From CAZNMF01 sp964573795 (GTDB lineage Bacteria > Acidobacteriota > Vicinamibacteria > Vicinamibacterales > SCN-69-37): a stretch of 31,804 nt of DNA. The notes under the pieces were generated by a model. That model had not been told where the DNA came from. It saw only the letters and a program-made list of their open reading frames with translations, and searched no databases. How positions within the stretch are numbered: the stretch's first letter is position 1; every line of letters starts with the position of its first letter. Both the position numbers and the translations under genes were made by a program. Location of the stretch: contig CAZNMF010000208.1 of the NCBI GenBank assembly GCA_964573795.1, forward strand, positions 1-31,804, in the 5' to 3' direction. Below, in pieces: positions 7,792-15,669 of this stretch.

Positions 7792-8961
7792 ATGCCGTTC
7801 TGCGAGATCGACGCCGGCCGTCTCTACTATCGCTTCGATGGCGGCGACGAGCGGCCAGTGGTCGTGCTCCATCATTCGCTCGGTCTCGATCACGCGATGT
7901 GGGACGCGCAGGCTGCCGGCCTCGTGCCGCACTTTCGCGTCCTGCGCTTCGACGCGCGAGGGCACGGCGCGTCCTCCGCGCCGAGCGACGCCACGACGAC
8001 GGTCGAGGCGCTTGCGCGCGACGTGCTGACGATCGCCGACGCGCTGCGGATCGATCGGTTCGCCTTCTGCGGCCTGTCGATTGGCGGCATGGTCGGCCAA
8101 TGGCTCGGCGTCCACGCGCCGCAACGTCTGACGCATCTCGTGCTGGCGAACACGTCGCCGCGCATCGACGATCCGGCGGCGATGGACGCGCGACGGACGA
8201 CGGTCATCGAGCGCGGCATGGCGGCGGTCGTCGACATGGCCATGGCGAGGTTCTTCTCGCCGGCCGGCGCGGCGCAGCGGCCGGCGATCGTTGCCAACGC
8301 ACGGCGCACGCTGCTCGCGGCCTCGCCGCAGGGCTATGCGGCGTGCTGCGCGGCGGCGCGGGACTTCGACGGGCGCGAGGCGCTCGCGACGATCGCGGTC
8401 CCGACGCTCGTGATTGCCGGCGATCACGACGTGTCGATGCCGTGGGATCGCCACAGCGCCGTGCTCGCCTCGTCGATTCCCGGCGCGGCCGTCGCGCGGC
8501 TTCGTGCGGCGCACCTGTCGAACCTGGAACAGCCGCGCAGCTTCTCGGCGGCGCTCCTGCGGTTTCTCGTGCCGTCGGATGCCGACGTGCGCGCAGCCGG
8601 CGAGCGCGTCCGCCGCGCCGCGCTCGGGGACGCTCACGTCGATCGCTCGATGGCCGCGACGACCGATCTCACACGCGACTTCCAGGATCTGATCACGCGC
8701 ACGGCGTGGGGCACGATCTGGACGCGCCCCGGCCTCGACCATCGCACGCGACGTCTGATCGTGCTGGTCATCACGGCGTCGCTCGGCCGATGGGAGGAGT
8801 TTCGCCTGCACCTCCGCGCGGGCCTGGCTCGCGAGCTCGAATGGGCCGACGTCGAAGAAGCGCTGCTGCAGACGGCCGTCTATGCGGGCATCCCTGCCGC
8901 GAATACGGCGTTTCAGATCGCGTCGGAGGAACGGTCGCGTCCGCCGGAGGCCTGCACGTGA
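7792..8961 (+). CDS. pcaL: 3-oxoadipate enol-lactonase / 4-carboxymuconolactone decarboxylase fusion
   Basis: 389 residues in two domains. Residues 1 to about 260 are an alpha/beta hydrolase (PcaD): nucleophile Ser96 in GLSIGG, Asp213 in AGDHD, His241 in AAHLSNLE. Residues ~270-385 are a carboxymuconolactone decarboxylase domain (PcaC) with AWGTIWTRPGLDHRTRRL and LLQTAVYAGIPAANTAF. The fused protein decarboxylates 4-carboxymuconolactone and hydrolyses the enol-lactone to 3-oxoadipate. Such fusions, named PcaL, are known from actinobacteria and some other groups. It begins five bases after pcaB and is the last gene of the operon. Confidence 0.94.
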   Translation: MPFCEIDAGRLYYRFDGGDERPVVVLHHSLGLDHAMWDAQAAGLVPHFRVLRFDARGHGASSAPSDATTTVEALARDVLTIADALRIDRFAFCGLSIGGMVGQWLGVHAPQRLTHLVLANTSPRIDDPAAMDARRTTVIERGMAAVVDMAMARFFSPAGAAQRPAIVANARRTLLAASPQGYAACCAAARDFDGREALATIAVPTLVIAGDHDVSMPWDRHSAVLASSIPGAAVARLRAAHLSNLEQPRSFSAALLRFLVPSDADVRAAGERVRRAALGDAHVDRSMAATTDLTRDFQDLITRTAWGTIWTRPGLDHRTRRLIVLVITASLGRWEEFRLHLRAGLARELEWADVEEALLQTAVYAGIPAANTAFQIASEERSRPPEACT

Positions 8962-9257
8962 CGTTGACGTCATGCCCTGTCTTGGCGCGCGCGGTCAAGT
9001 ACGTTAGAGTCTCGCCTGTGTTTCGCGGCGCATCGACCTCGTCCTCGCTCGTCCTGAGCGCCTGTCGCGCCGCCTGTTGTCGTCTTTCCACCTGTTTCTA
9101 GTCCGACCCGTCCGTTCCTGACGGGATCGGACGCCGCCAGCATTCATTCGTGATCCACGCCCGGGTCGATCCGGGCCGGAGCCGGCGTTCACTCGTCCAG
9201 CTCCCGATCGTCGTTTCTGTTTCGTTCTCGTCGTTCCGTGTGTGAAGGAGCATGCGT
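8962..9257 (+). promoter_or_regulatory. promoter and long structured leader of the encapsulin operon
   Basis: No gene is visible here. A plausible sigma-70-type promoter is TTGGCG (8982-8987), a 17-base spacer and TAGAGT (9005-9010), giving a leader of about 240 bases. An 8-bp palindrome TGACGTCA (8965-8972) lies just upstream. Within the leader are a hairpin with 12-bp arms and one bulge (9101-9132) and a smaller hairpin, GCCCGG (9159-9164) with CCGGGC (9171-9176). Neither is followed by a T-run. The ribosome site AAGGAG (9245-9250) selects the ATG at 9258. The 9101 hairpin could instead serve as a 3' end for the pca message. Confidence 0.45.
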
Positions 9258-10175
9258 ATGGCCGAAATCCAAGAACGCCAGACGGCACTCGGCGATGTCG
9301 CCGCGCGCCAACTGGCGAATGCCACGAAGACCGTCCCGCAACTGTCGCGGATTACGCCGCGATGGCTCGTGCACCTGCTGCAGTGGGTGCCCGTCGAAGC
9401 CGGCATCTACCGTCTGAATCGCGTCAAGGACGAGGCGTCGGTCGCGGTCGACTGCTCGGATCGCGACGAGCGCGAGCTGCCGCAGACGTTCGTCGACTAT
9501 GAGGAGCGCCCGCGCGAGTACATGCTGAGCGCGGTCAATACGGTCGTCGACGTGCACACGCGCGTGTCCGATCTCTACAGCGTGCCGTACAACCAGATCA
9601 GCGAGCAGCTGCGCCTGACGATCGAGATCGTCAAGGAGCGGCAGGAGAGCGAGCTCATCAACAACAAGGAGTACGGCCTGCTGAACAACGTCGCCTCCGA
9701 TCAGCGGCTGAAGACGCGGACGGGCGCGCCGACGCCCGACGATCTCGACGACCTGCTGGCGCGCGTCTGGAAGGAGCCCGCGTTCTTTCTCGCCCATCCC
9801 AAGGCGATCGCGGCGTTCGGGCGCGAGTGCACGCGCCGCGGCGTGCCGCCGCCGACGGTCTCGCTGCTGGGCTCGCAGTTTCTGACGTGGCGCGGCGTGC
9901 CGCTCATTCCGTCGGACAAGGTCGCCGTCGAGAAGGGCAAGACGAACATCCTCCTGCTGCGCACCGGCGAGCGACGACAGGGCGTCGTCGGCCTCTATCA
10001 ACCGAATCTGCCGGGCGAGCAGAGCATCGGCCTCTCGGTGCGCTTCATGGGCATCAATCACAAGGCGATCGCGTCGTACCTCGTGTCGCTCTACTGCTCG
10101 CTCGCAGTGCTGACGGAAGACGCGCTGGCTGTGCTGACCGACGTCGATACGGGCAAGTACCATGAGTACAAGTGA
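9258..10175 (+). CDS. Family 2A encapsulin shell protein (SrpI-like)
   Basis: 305 residues from the ATG at 9258, which is seven bases after AAGGAG; the ATG at 9252 is only one base from it. The N-terminal region (VAARQLANATKTVPQLS, then ITPRWLVHLLQWVPVEAGIY) is recognisable as the SrpI type of Family 2 encapsulins, HK97-fold proteins descended from phage capsids that self-assemble into hollow shells. No cyclic-nucleotide-binding domain is inserted, so this is subtype 2A rather than 2B. Length fits SrpI. Known 2A shells enclose cysteine desulfurase and respond to sulfur starvation in Synechococcus. The next gene is exactly such an enzyme and its ATG lies inside this gene's last codons, so shell and cargo are co-translated. 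Confidence 0.93.
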   Translation: MAEIQERQTALGDVAARQLANATKTVPQLSRITPRWLVHLLQWVPVEAGIYRLNRVKDEASVAVDCSDRDERELPQTFVDYEERPREYMLSAVNTVVDVHTRVSDLYSVPYNQISEQLRLTIEIVKERQESELINNKEYGLLNNVASDQRLKTRTGAPTPDDLDDLLARVWKEPAFFLAHPKAIAAFGRECTRRGVPPPTVSLLGSQFLTWRGVPLIPSDKVAVEKGKTNILLLRTGERRQGVVGLYQPNLPGEQSIGLSVRFMGINHKAIASYLVSLYCSLAVLTEDALAVLTDVDTGKYHEYK

Positions 10176-11616
10176 CTCGCCGTTTCCAGTGTCGGGCGAC
10201 GCCGATCTGCGCGCGCTGTTCGCGGCCTCGCCGCTGGCGCCGGCCGTGCCCGTCGGCACGCTGAGCGACGCGCCGTTCGCCTCGTCGCCGCAGTTCTACT
10301 TTGTCGATCGCGGCGCCACGCCTGGCTCATCCGTCTCCGTGCCCACGTTCGAGGAGTCGGACGGCCGCGCGCGGCCGGCACGGCCGGCTCCGCCGATCGA
10401 CGTGTCGTTGATTCGCCGCGATTTTCCGATCCTGCAGGAGCGCGTCAACGGCCGGCCGCTCGTCTGGCTCGACAACGCGGCGACGACGCAGAAGCCCCGC
10501 GCCGTCATCGATCGGCTGACGGCGTTCTACGAGCACGAGAACTCGAACATCCATCGCGCCGCGCACACGCTGGCGGCCCGCGCGACGGACGCCTACGAGG
10601 GCGCTCGGGAGAAGGTCCGCGCATTTCTGGGCGCCGCGTCGCCGAAGGAGATCGTGTTCGTCCGCGGCGGCACCGAAGCCATCAACCTCGTGGCGAAGAG
10701 CTGGGGCGCGGCCAACATCGGCCGCGACGACGAGATCGTCATCAGCTGGCTCGAGCACCACGCGAACATCGTCCCGTGGCAGCAGCTCGCGGACGAAAAG
10801 GGCGCGCGCCTCAAGATCATTCCCGTCGACGATGACGGGCAGATCCTGCTGGACGCGTACCAGAAGCTGCTCGGGCCGAAGACGAAGATCGTCGCGGTGA
10901 CGCACGTCTCCAATGCGCTCGGCACGATCACACCGGTCCAGGTAATTGCCGCGCTCGCACACGCGGCCGGCGCGAAGGTGCTGATCGACGGCGTGCAGGC
11001 CGTGTCGCACATGCGCGTGAACGTCCAGCAGATCGGCGCGGACTGGTACGTGTTCTCGGGTCACAAGCTCTTCGCGCCAACGGGCATCGGCGCGCTGTAC
11101 GGCAAGGAGGCGCTGCTGAACGACGCGCCACCGTGGCAGGGCGGCGGGAACATGATCAAGGACGTCACCTTCGAGCACACGGAATATCAGGAGGCGCCGG
11201 CACGATTCGAGGCGGGCACGGGCAGCATCGCCGACGCGGTGGGCCTCGGCGCGGCGATCGACTACGTCACGCAAATCGGGCTGGAGTCGATCGGCGCGTA
11301 CGAGCACCAGTTGCTCGAGTACGCGACGACGCATCTGCGCGAGATTCCGGGATTGCGGCTGATCGGCACCGCGCGCGAGAAGGCCAGCGTGCTGTCGTTC
11401 GTGCTGAAAGGCCTTTCGCCGGAGGACGTCGGATCGGCGTTGAACCGCGAGGGGATTGCCGTGCGCGCGGGCCATCACTGCGCGCAGCCGATCCTGCGCC
11501 GCTTTGGCGTCGAGGCGACTGTCCGGCCGTCGCTGGCGTTCTACAACACTTACGAGGATGTCGATCGTCTCGTCGACGCCGTGCGACGTCTGACGAGCGC
11601 CAAGGCCATCGTGTAG
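10162..11616 (+). CDS. cysteine desulfurase with N-terminal encapsulation extension (encapsulin cargo)
   Basis: 484 residues, about 80 longer than ordinary SufS. From residue ~82 (VSLIRRDFPIL) it is a group II (SufS-like) PLP cysteine desulfurase: PLP Lys302 (FSGHKLFAPTGIG), GGTEAINLV, and catalytic Cys440 in RAGHHCAQP. It takes sulfur from cysteine as an enzyme-bound persulfide. Residues 1-80 are Ala/Pro/Ser-rich and probably disordered, with short hydrophobic islands (DLRALFAASPLAP, SSPQFYFVD). In Family 2A systems such an extension directs the enzyme into the shell. The ATG overlaps the shell gene by 14 bases. No suf or isc scaffold genes, rhodanese or cysteine synthase are nearby, unlike some described loci. 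Confidence 0.93.
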   Translation: MSTSDSPFPVSGDADLRALFAASPLAPAVPVGTLSDAPFASSPQFYFVDRGATPGSSVSVPTFEESDGRARPARPAPPIDVSLIRRDFPILQERVNGRPLVWLDNAATTQKPRAVIDRLTAFYEHENSNIHRAAHTLAARATDAYEGAREKVRAFLGAASPKEIVFVRGGTEAINLVAKSWGAANIGRDDEIVISWLEHHANIVPWQQLADEKGARLKIIPVDDDGQILLDAYQKLLGPKTKIVAVTHVSNALGTITPVQVIAALAHAAGAKVLIDGVQAVSHMRVNVQQIGADWYVFSGHKLFAPTGIGALYGKEALLNDAPPWQGGGNMIKDVTFEHTEYQEAPARFEAGTGSIADAVGLGAAIDYVTQIGLESIGAYEHQLLEYATTHLREIPGLRLIGTAREKASVLSFVLKGLSPEDVGSALNREGIAVRAGHHCAQPILRRFGVEATVRPSLAFYNTYEDVDRLVDAVRRLTSAKAIV

Positions 11617-11701
11617 AGGCGCATCGTCGCCGCCGCGCCGTCGCAAGAGACGCGTACAATACCGCACGCCGGTCCTGGTCCGCCGGCGGAAGCGAGGCGC
11701 G

Positions 11702-12910
11702 ATGGCGTTGTATGCATTCGACGGCACGTGGAACACGCGCAAGGAAGACGACGAGATCTACGCGAACACCAACGTCGTGCGCTTCTTCGAGGCCTACGAT
11801 CGCCGGACGAAGGCCGCGGGGACGGACGTCGACAACTTCTACGTCGAAGGCGTGGGCACGCGTTACGATCTGCTCGGCCGCATCGCCGGCGGCGCGTTCG
11901 GGCTCGGAGAGCTGGCGCGGCTCGACGAGGCGTACGACCATCTGTGCACGCGCTGGGTCGATCACGACGACGGTGACATCGACATCGTCGGATTCAGCCG
12001 CGGCGCGGCGACGACGCTGGATTTCTGTCACATCGTCCTGGAGCGCGGCATCCGGAAGCCGGGGACGAAGGTCGTCGTCGAGCCGAGCCCGACGATTCGA
12101 TTTCTCGGCGTCTGGGACATCGTGGCGGCGTTCGGCGTGGCCAACCTCGGCGCGACGGATCTCAACTTCGGCCATCATCTGACGCTCCCGAAGAAGAACA
12201 TCAGGTTCGCGTGTCACGCGCTCGCGCTCGACGAGCGCCGGCCGTCATTCCTCCCGACGCGGCTGTGGGGCGGGACGGAGGTCTGGTTCCGCGGCGTCCA
12301 CTCGGATGTCGGCGGCGGCAACGGCAACCGCGGGCTCAACGACGTGACGCTGCACTGGATGATCAGCAAGGCGATCGCGGCCGGTCTGCCGTTCACGCAG
12401 GAGGATCTCGACGCGTTGCAGCCGGACCCCTCGGCGAAACCGAAGCCGGCGACGGATCTGCCGCTCGACATCCGCGTGGTCACGCAGGTCGATCGACGGC
12501 ACTATTCGGTGTCGCCGTGCGCGGGCTTCCGTACGCCGCCGGGCACCTGCCCGATCGAGACGGCGCAGGACGAAGCGGCGATCGTCGAAGTCGGCGTCAA
12601 GGGCCTCGATCTGCTGCCGCCGGAGTTCCGCGATCGCGCGAACGCGCTCACGGCAACGGCGATCGCGCAGGCGAAGGCGCTCGACTATTCACTTGGCGGC
12701 GCGCAGGAGGCCATCTTCGGCCTGATCGAGGCGCGAATCCCGCTCGTGACGAACGACGCCGATCTGGCGCGCGCGCGCAAGTCGACCGCCGACCTGGTCA
12801 CGCGGGTCATCGCGAACGCGAAGAAACGGCAGTACAACGTCCTCAGCGACTTCTTCGTGAGCGAAGCGCTTCACGATCTGCGGCCGCTCTATCCGTTCAC
12901 GGACGACTGA
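11702..12910 (+). CDS. DUF2235 alpha/beta-hydrolase (Tle1-type phospholipase-like)
   Basis: 402 residues. It opens with LYAFDGTWN, the usual DUF2235 start, and has the nucleophile motif VGFSRGAAT (Ser99), a WDIVAAFG aspartate region and a catalytic-type His in WFRGVHSDVGGGN. DUF2235 proteins include type VI secretion lipase effectors and many uncharacterised hydrolases. No signal peptide, toxin-delivery domain or immunity gene is apparent here, so an effector role is not supported. It starts 85 bases after the desulfurase, with TACAAT (11655-11660) as a possible separate -10 box; the -35 is poor. Its 3' end overlaps the convergent lipoprotein gene by 14 bases. Confidence 0.85.
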   Translation: MALYAFDGTWNTRKEDDEIYANTNVVRFFEAYDRRTKAAGTDVDNFYVEGVGTRYDLLGRIAGGAFGLGELARLDEAYDHLCTRWVDHDDGDIDIVGFSRGAATTLDFCHIVLERGIRKPGTKVVVEPSPTIRFLGVWDIVAAFGVANLGATDLNFGHHLTLPKKNIRFACHALALDERRPSFLPTRLWGGTEVWFRGVHSDVGGGNGNRGLNDVTLHWMISKAIAAGLPFTQEDLDALQPDPSAKPKPATDLPLDIRVVTQVDRRHYSVSPCAGFRTPPGTCPIETAQDEAAIVEVGVKGLDLLPPEFRDRANALTATAIAQAKALDYSLGGAQEAIFGLIEARIPLVTNDADLARARKSTADLVTRVIANAKKRQYNVLSDFFVSEALHDLRPLYPFTDD

Positions 12911-13628
12911 CCGCGGCCTCCGCGCGCGTACGGCGGATCGCGGCGGCGACGGCGAGGTACGTCACGCCGCCCCAGGCGGCGAGCGCGGCGAGAGCGAGCA
13001 GGGCCAGCAGGAATGGGTGGCGGAAGAGCGAGAGCGCCGGCGCAGCGGCCGCCAGCGTGTCGTTGAGCGCGGACACGCGCTCCAGCGGCTCGCGCAGGCG
13101 CGCCAATTCGTCCATCGACGATCGCAGGCTCGCGACGGCGGCGAGCCGCGCGTCGAGGGCCGAAACCTGATCGAGCGAGCCGCGGAGCTGCGATACGGCC
13201 TCGAGGCTGCCACGCATCGCGGCGACGCGATCGAGCGGGGCAGAGAGATCCGACGCCGCGTCGAGGCTGGGCTTCAACGCGGCGAGCGCCGTCATCGGCT
13301 GCTGCAGCGTCCCGAGCGTGCGCATCGGCTCCTCGAGGGCGGACAGCCGCGTCATCGGCTCGCCGAGCGCGGCGACGCTGCGCAGCGTCGGATCGAGCCC
13401 TCCGACCTGCTGCAGCGGCGCCTGCAACTGCTGGACGCCCTGCAGCGCGGGCACGAGCGCCGACGTGCCGCTGGTCGACGCGCTGATGGCGTCGGTGTTG
13501 GCTTTGATCGTCGCCGTGCTCGCCGCGATGGCGTCCGAGTTCTCGCGGATGCTCGTCGAGAGCGCGCACGCACCGGCCAGCATCGTGGCGACGGCCAGTG
13601 CACCGATCGGAATCAGCCGGTTCGTCAT
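12897..13628 (-). CDS. decapeptide-repeat lipoprotein with C-terminal membrane segment, unknown function
   Basis: 243 residues from ATG at 13628 (MTNRLIPIG). The N-terminus is a lipoprotein-type signal ending in LAGAC. After a Ser/Thr-rich stretch come about twelve tandem ten-residue units (roughly residues 68-188), consensus LxxPLxxVxA, for example LGEPMTRLSA, LEEPMRTLGT, LSAPLDRVAA, LREPLERVSA. A hydrophobic helix follows near residues 202-228 (FLLALLALAALAAWGG) with a short basic tail. The repeats probably form a long helical rod. I recognise no family. The start overlaps the GMC oxidoreductase stop (ATGA), so it is the third gene of that operon, perhaps a spacer or scaffold at the membrane. 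A start further upstream would fall inside the GMC gene. Confidence 0.75.
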   Translation of the reverse strand: MTNRLIPIGALAVATMLAGACALSTSIRENSDAIAASTATIKANTDAISASTSGTSALVPALQGVQQLQAPLQQVGGLDPTLRSVAALGEPMTRLSALEEPMRTLGTLQQPMTALAALKPSLDAASDLSAPLDRVAAMRGSLEAVSQLRGSLDQVSALDARLAAVASLRSSMDELARLREPLERVSALNDTLAAAAPALSLFRHPFLLALLALAALAAWGGVTYLAVAAAIRRTRAEAAVSRP

Positions 13629-15667
13629 GTGTCCTCTCCCCGGGCGGACGCCGCGATCACGTCCGCGGCCTTCTCGCCGATCATGTAAATCGCGCTGACG
13701 ATGAAGAGGCCGGGCGTGCGCGGGAAGACGGACGCGTCGACCACGCGGAGGCCCTCGGTGCCGTGCACGCGGAAACGGCCGTCGACGACGCCGCCGCTGT
13801 CGGCCGGCCCGATGCGGCACGTGCACGATGCGTGATGGCCCCAGGCCCGGTCACGCACGAACGCGGCGATCTGCTCGTCGGTCCTCACGTCGTCGCCCGG
13901 CAGCTCTTCTTTCGCGATCAGGCCGTCGGCGCGCAGCTTGGCGCTGAGCGCGCGCACGAGCTTGACGCCGGCGACCGTCGCGCGCAGATCGTCCGCGGTG
14001 GCGTCCGTGCCTTCCTCGAAATAGTGGAAGTCGATCCGCGGCGGGACGCGCGGATCGTCCGAGGCAAGCGTGACGCATCCGCCGGTGTTGTTCGTGTGCC
14101 CTTTGAGCACGACCCACGTGAGGCAGTTCGGGTTCGGCGGCAGCTCCTCCGCGTACTTGGGTTGATAGCCGGCGAAGCGCGCCAGCAGCGCGTAGCAGAA
14201 GAGATCCGGCGACGGCCGTCCGGGCGACGAGTTGGCGATGACGGACATCAGCGATCCGTTCGTGATGTACGCGCCGTCCTTCTTCGCCAGCCACTCGCGA
14301 TACTGCGCGTCCTCCGTCGTGAACGTCGCACCGTCGAGGATCTTCCACGCGTCGAACGCCATGCGGTTGACGACGGAGACTTCGTAGCGGTCCTGCAGGC
14401 CGCGGCCGACGCCGGGCAGGTCGACGCGCACGTCGATGCCGTGCGTGTGCAGCGTTTCGGCGGGACCGATTCCGGACAGCATCAGCAACTGCGGCGTGTT
14501 GAAGACGCCGCCGGCCAGGATGACTTCGCGCGCGGCCCGCGCCTCGCGCCGCACACCGCCGGACGCGCGCGGCGCCGGGTGCGCGCCGTAGAGGCGCTCG
14601 CCCTCGAGATACTCGACGCCGACCGCGCGCGTGCCCTCGAACAGCACGCGCGTCGCGAGCGCGCCCGTCACGATCGTGAGTCGATCGGGAAAGCGCCGCT
14701 GGACGTCGAGCACGCGCTCGCGTGCGCCGACGCGGACGTGTCCGCGCGTCGACAGCGGCGTATATCGCAGCCCGACGGCGCCGGCCTGGACCGCGCGGCG
14801 GTCGTTGGGATCGGCGGCGGCGCGCAGACGCGCGGGATCGCCGATCGCCGATCCGATCTCGTCTCCGACGGCGCGGATCGACGCGAGAATCGTCTCGCGC
14901 AGATCGCGGTCGCGAATCGCCGCGCTCGGCTCCGCCTTCTCGACGTCGAGCCATCCGGACCAGCCATGGCCGCTCGGGTTGGCGCCGAACGCGTGCTTCC
15001 ATCGCTCGAACGGACGATAGTGGCAGTTCTCGACGCGCTGGAAGTACGTCTGCATCCGTTCGGCGCGCCAGGACGCGTCGCCCGTCAGATCGGCGATCTC
15101 GTTCCAGTCGGCGTCGTGCGGTGCGACGAAGATCATCGCGTTGTGCGCCGTGCAGCCGCCGAGCGCCGCCGCGCGCGGATACCAGACGCCGTCGACGCGC
15201 ACGTCGTCCCATGTCTCGAAGTACTTCGGATCGCAGCGCTGCTGGGCGTCGTTCGCGTAGTGCCGGACCCAGAAGTCCCAGCGCATCGACGGGTTCTCCG
15301 TTGCGAACGGATGGAACGCCGGCACCTGATAGTCCTCCGGCCGCGCGTTGCCCGACGCCGGCGCGAGCGGATCGACGCCCGCCTCGAGCAGCAGCACGCG
15401 AAAGCCCGATTCGACGAGCCGCGCGGCCACGGTGCCGCCGCCGGCGCCGGATCCGACGACGACGAAGTCGTGCGGCGCGGGCTGTGACGCGGATGGCGCG
15501 GGCGACGTCTGCGTGGGCGCGGCGCGTGCGATGCCTGCCGCCTCCGCGCGCGCCTCGGGACGGGCGCCAAGACCGGTGACGGCCATCGCGGCCGCGCCGG
15601 CTTTGAGCACGTCGCGGCGCGTCGGGCGATCGCCGGCGGGGGCGTCTGTCTGGTCGAGGCGACGCAC
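13625..15667 (-). CDS. TAT-exported GMC-family FAD oxidoreductase
   Basis: 680 residues from GTG at 15667, two bases after the stop of the upstream cytochrome gene. Residues 1-45 contain a twin-arginine signal (TRRDVLKAGAAAMAV), so the enzyme folds with FAD in the cytoplasm and is exported. The FAD motif VGSGAGGGTVAARL (near 71-84) and the LLLEAG strand follow. AAALGGCTAHNAMIFV is the GMC signature region and WGHHASCTCRIG carries the active-site His. The C-terminus (RVVDASVFPRTPGLFIVSA) is of a bacterial GMC clade lacking the usual NP motif. GMC enzymes oxidise alcohols or sugars; here electrons could pass to the di-haem cytochrome encoded just upstream. Substrate unknown. Confidence 0.9.
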   Translation of the reverse strand: MRRLDQTDAPAGDRPTRRDVLKAGAAAMAVTGLGARPEARAEAAGIARAAPTQTSPAPSASQPAPHDFVVVGSGAGGGTVAARLVESGFRVLLLEAGVDPLAPASGNARPEDYQVPAFHPFATENPSMRWDFWVRHYANDAQQRCDPKYFETWDDVRVDGVWYPRAAALGGCTAHNAMIFVAPHDADWNEIADLTGDASWRAERMQTYFQRVENCHYRPFERWKHAFGANPSGHGWSGWLDVEKAEPSAAIRDRDLRETILASIRAVGDEIGSAIGDPARLRAAADPNDRRAVQAGAVGLRYTPLSTRGHVRVGARERVLDVQRRFPDRLTIVTGALATRVLFEGTRAVGVEYLEGERLYGAHPAPRASGGVRREARAAREVILAGGVFNTPQLLMLSGIGPAETLHTHGIDVRVDLPGVGRGLQDRYEVSVVNRMAFDAWKILDGATFTTEDAQYREWLAKKDGAYITNGSLMSVIANSSPGRPSPDLFCYALLARFAGYQPKYAEELPPNPNCLTWVVLKGHTNNTGGCVTLASDDPRVPPRIDFHYFEEGTDATADDLRATVAGVKLVRALSAKLRADGLIAKEELPGDDVRTDEQIAAFVRDRAWGHHASCTCRIGPADSGGVVDGRFRVHGTEGLRVVDASVFPRTPGLFIVSAIYMIGEKAADVIAASARGEDT

Positions 15668-15669
15668 GG

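Noticed and set aside
9101..9132. Rho-independent terminator for the pca operon
   Set aside because: The hairpin is strong but no T-run follows, and it lies about 140 bases after pcaL; kept only as a leader or 3'-end structure.
9258..10175. Family 2B encapsulin (with cyclic-nucleotide-binding insertion)
   Set aside because: The protein is only 305 residues and no nucleotide-binding insertion is present; it fits subtype 2A.
11702..12910. Type VI secretion effector
   Set aside because: DUF2235 proteins can be such effectors, but no VgrG, PAAR, Hcp or immunity gene lies nearby.
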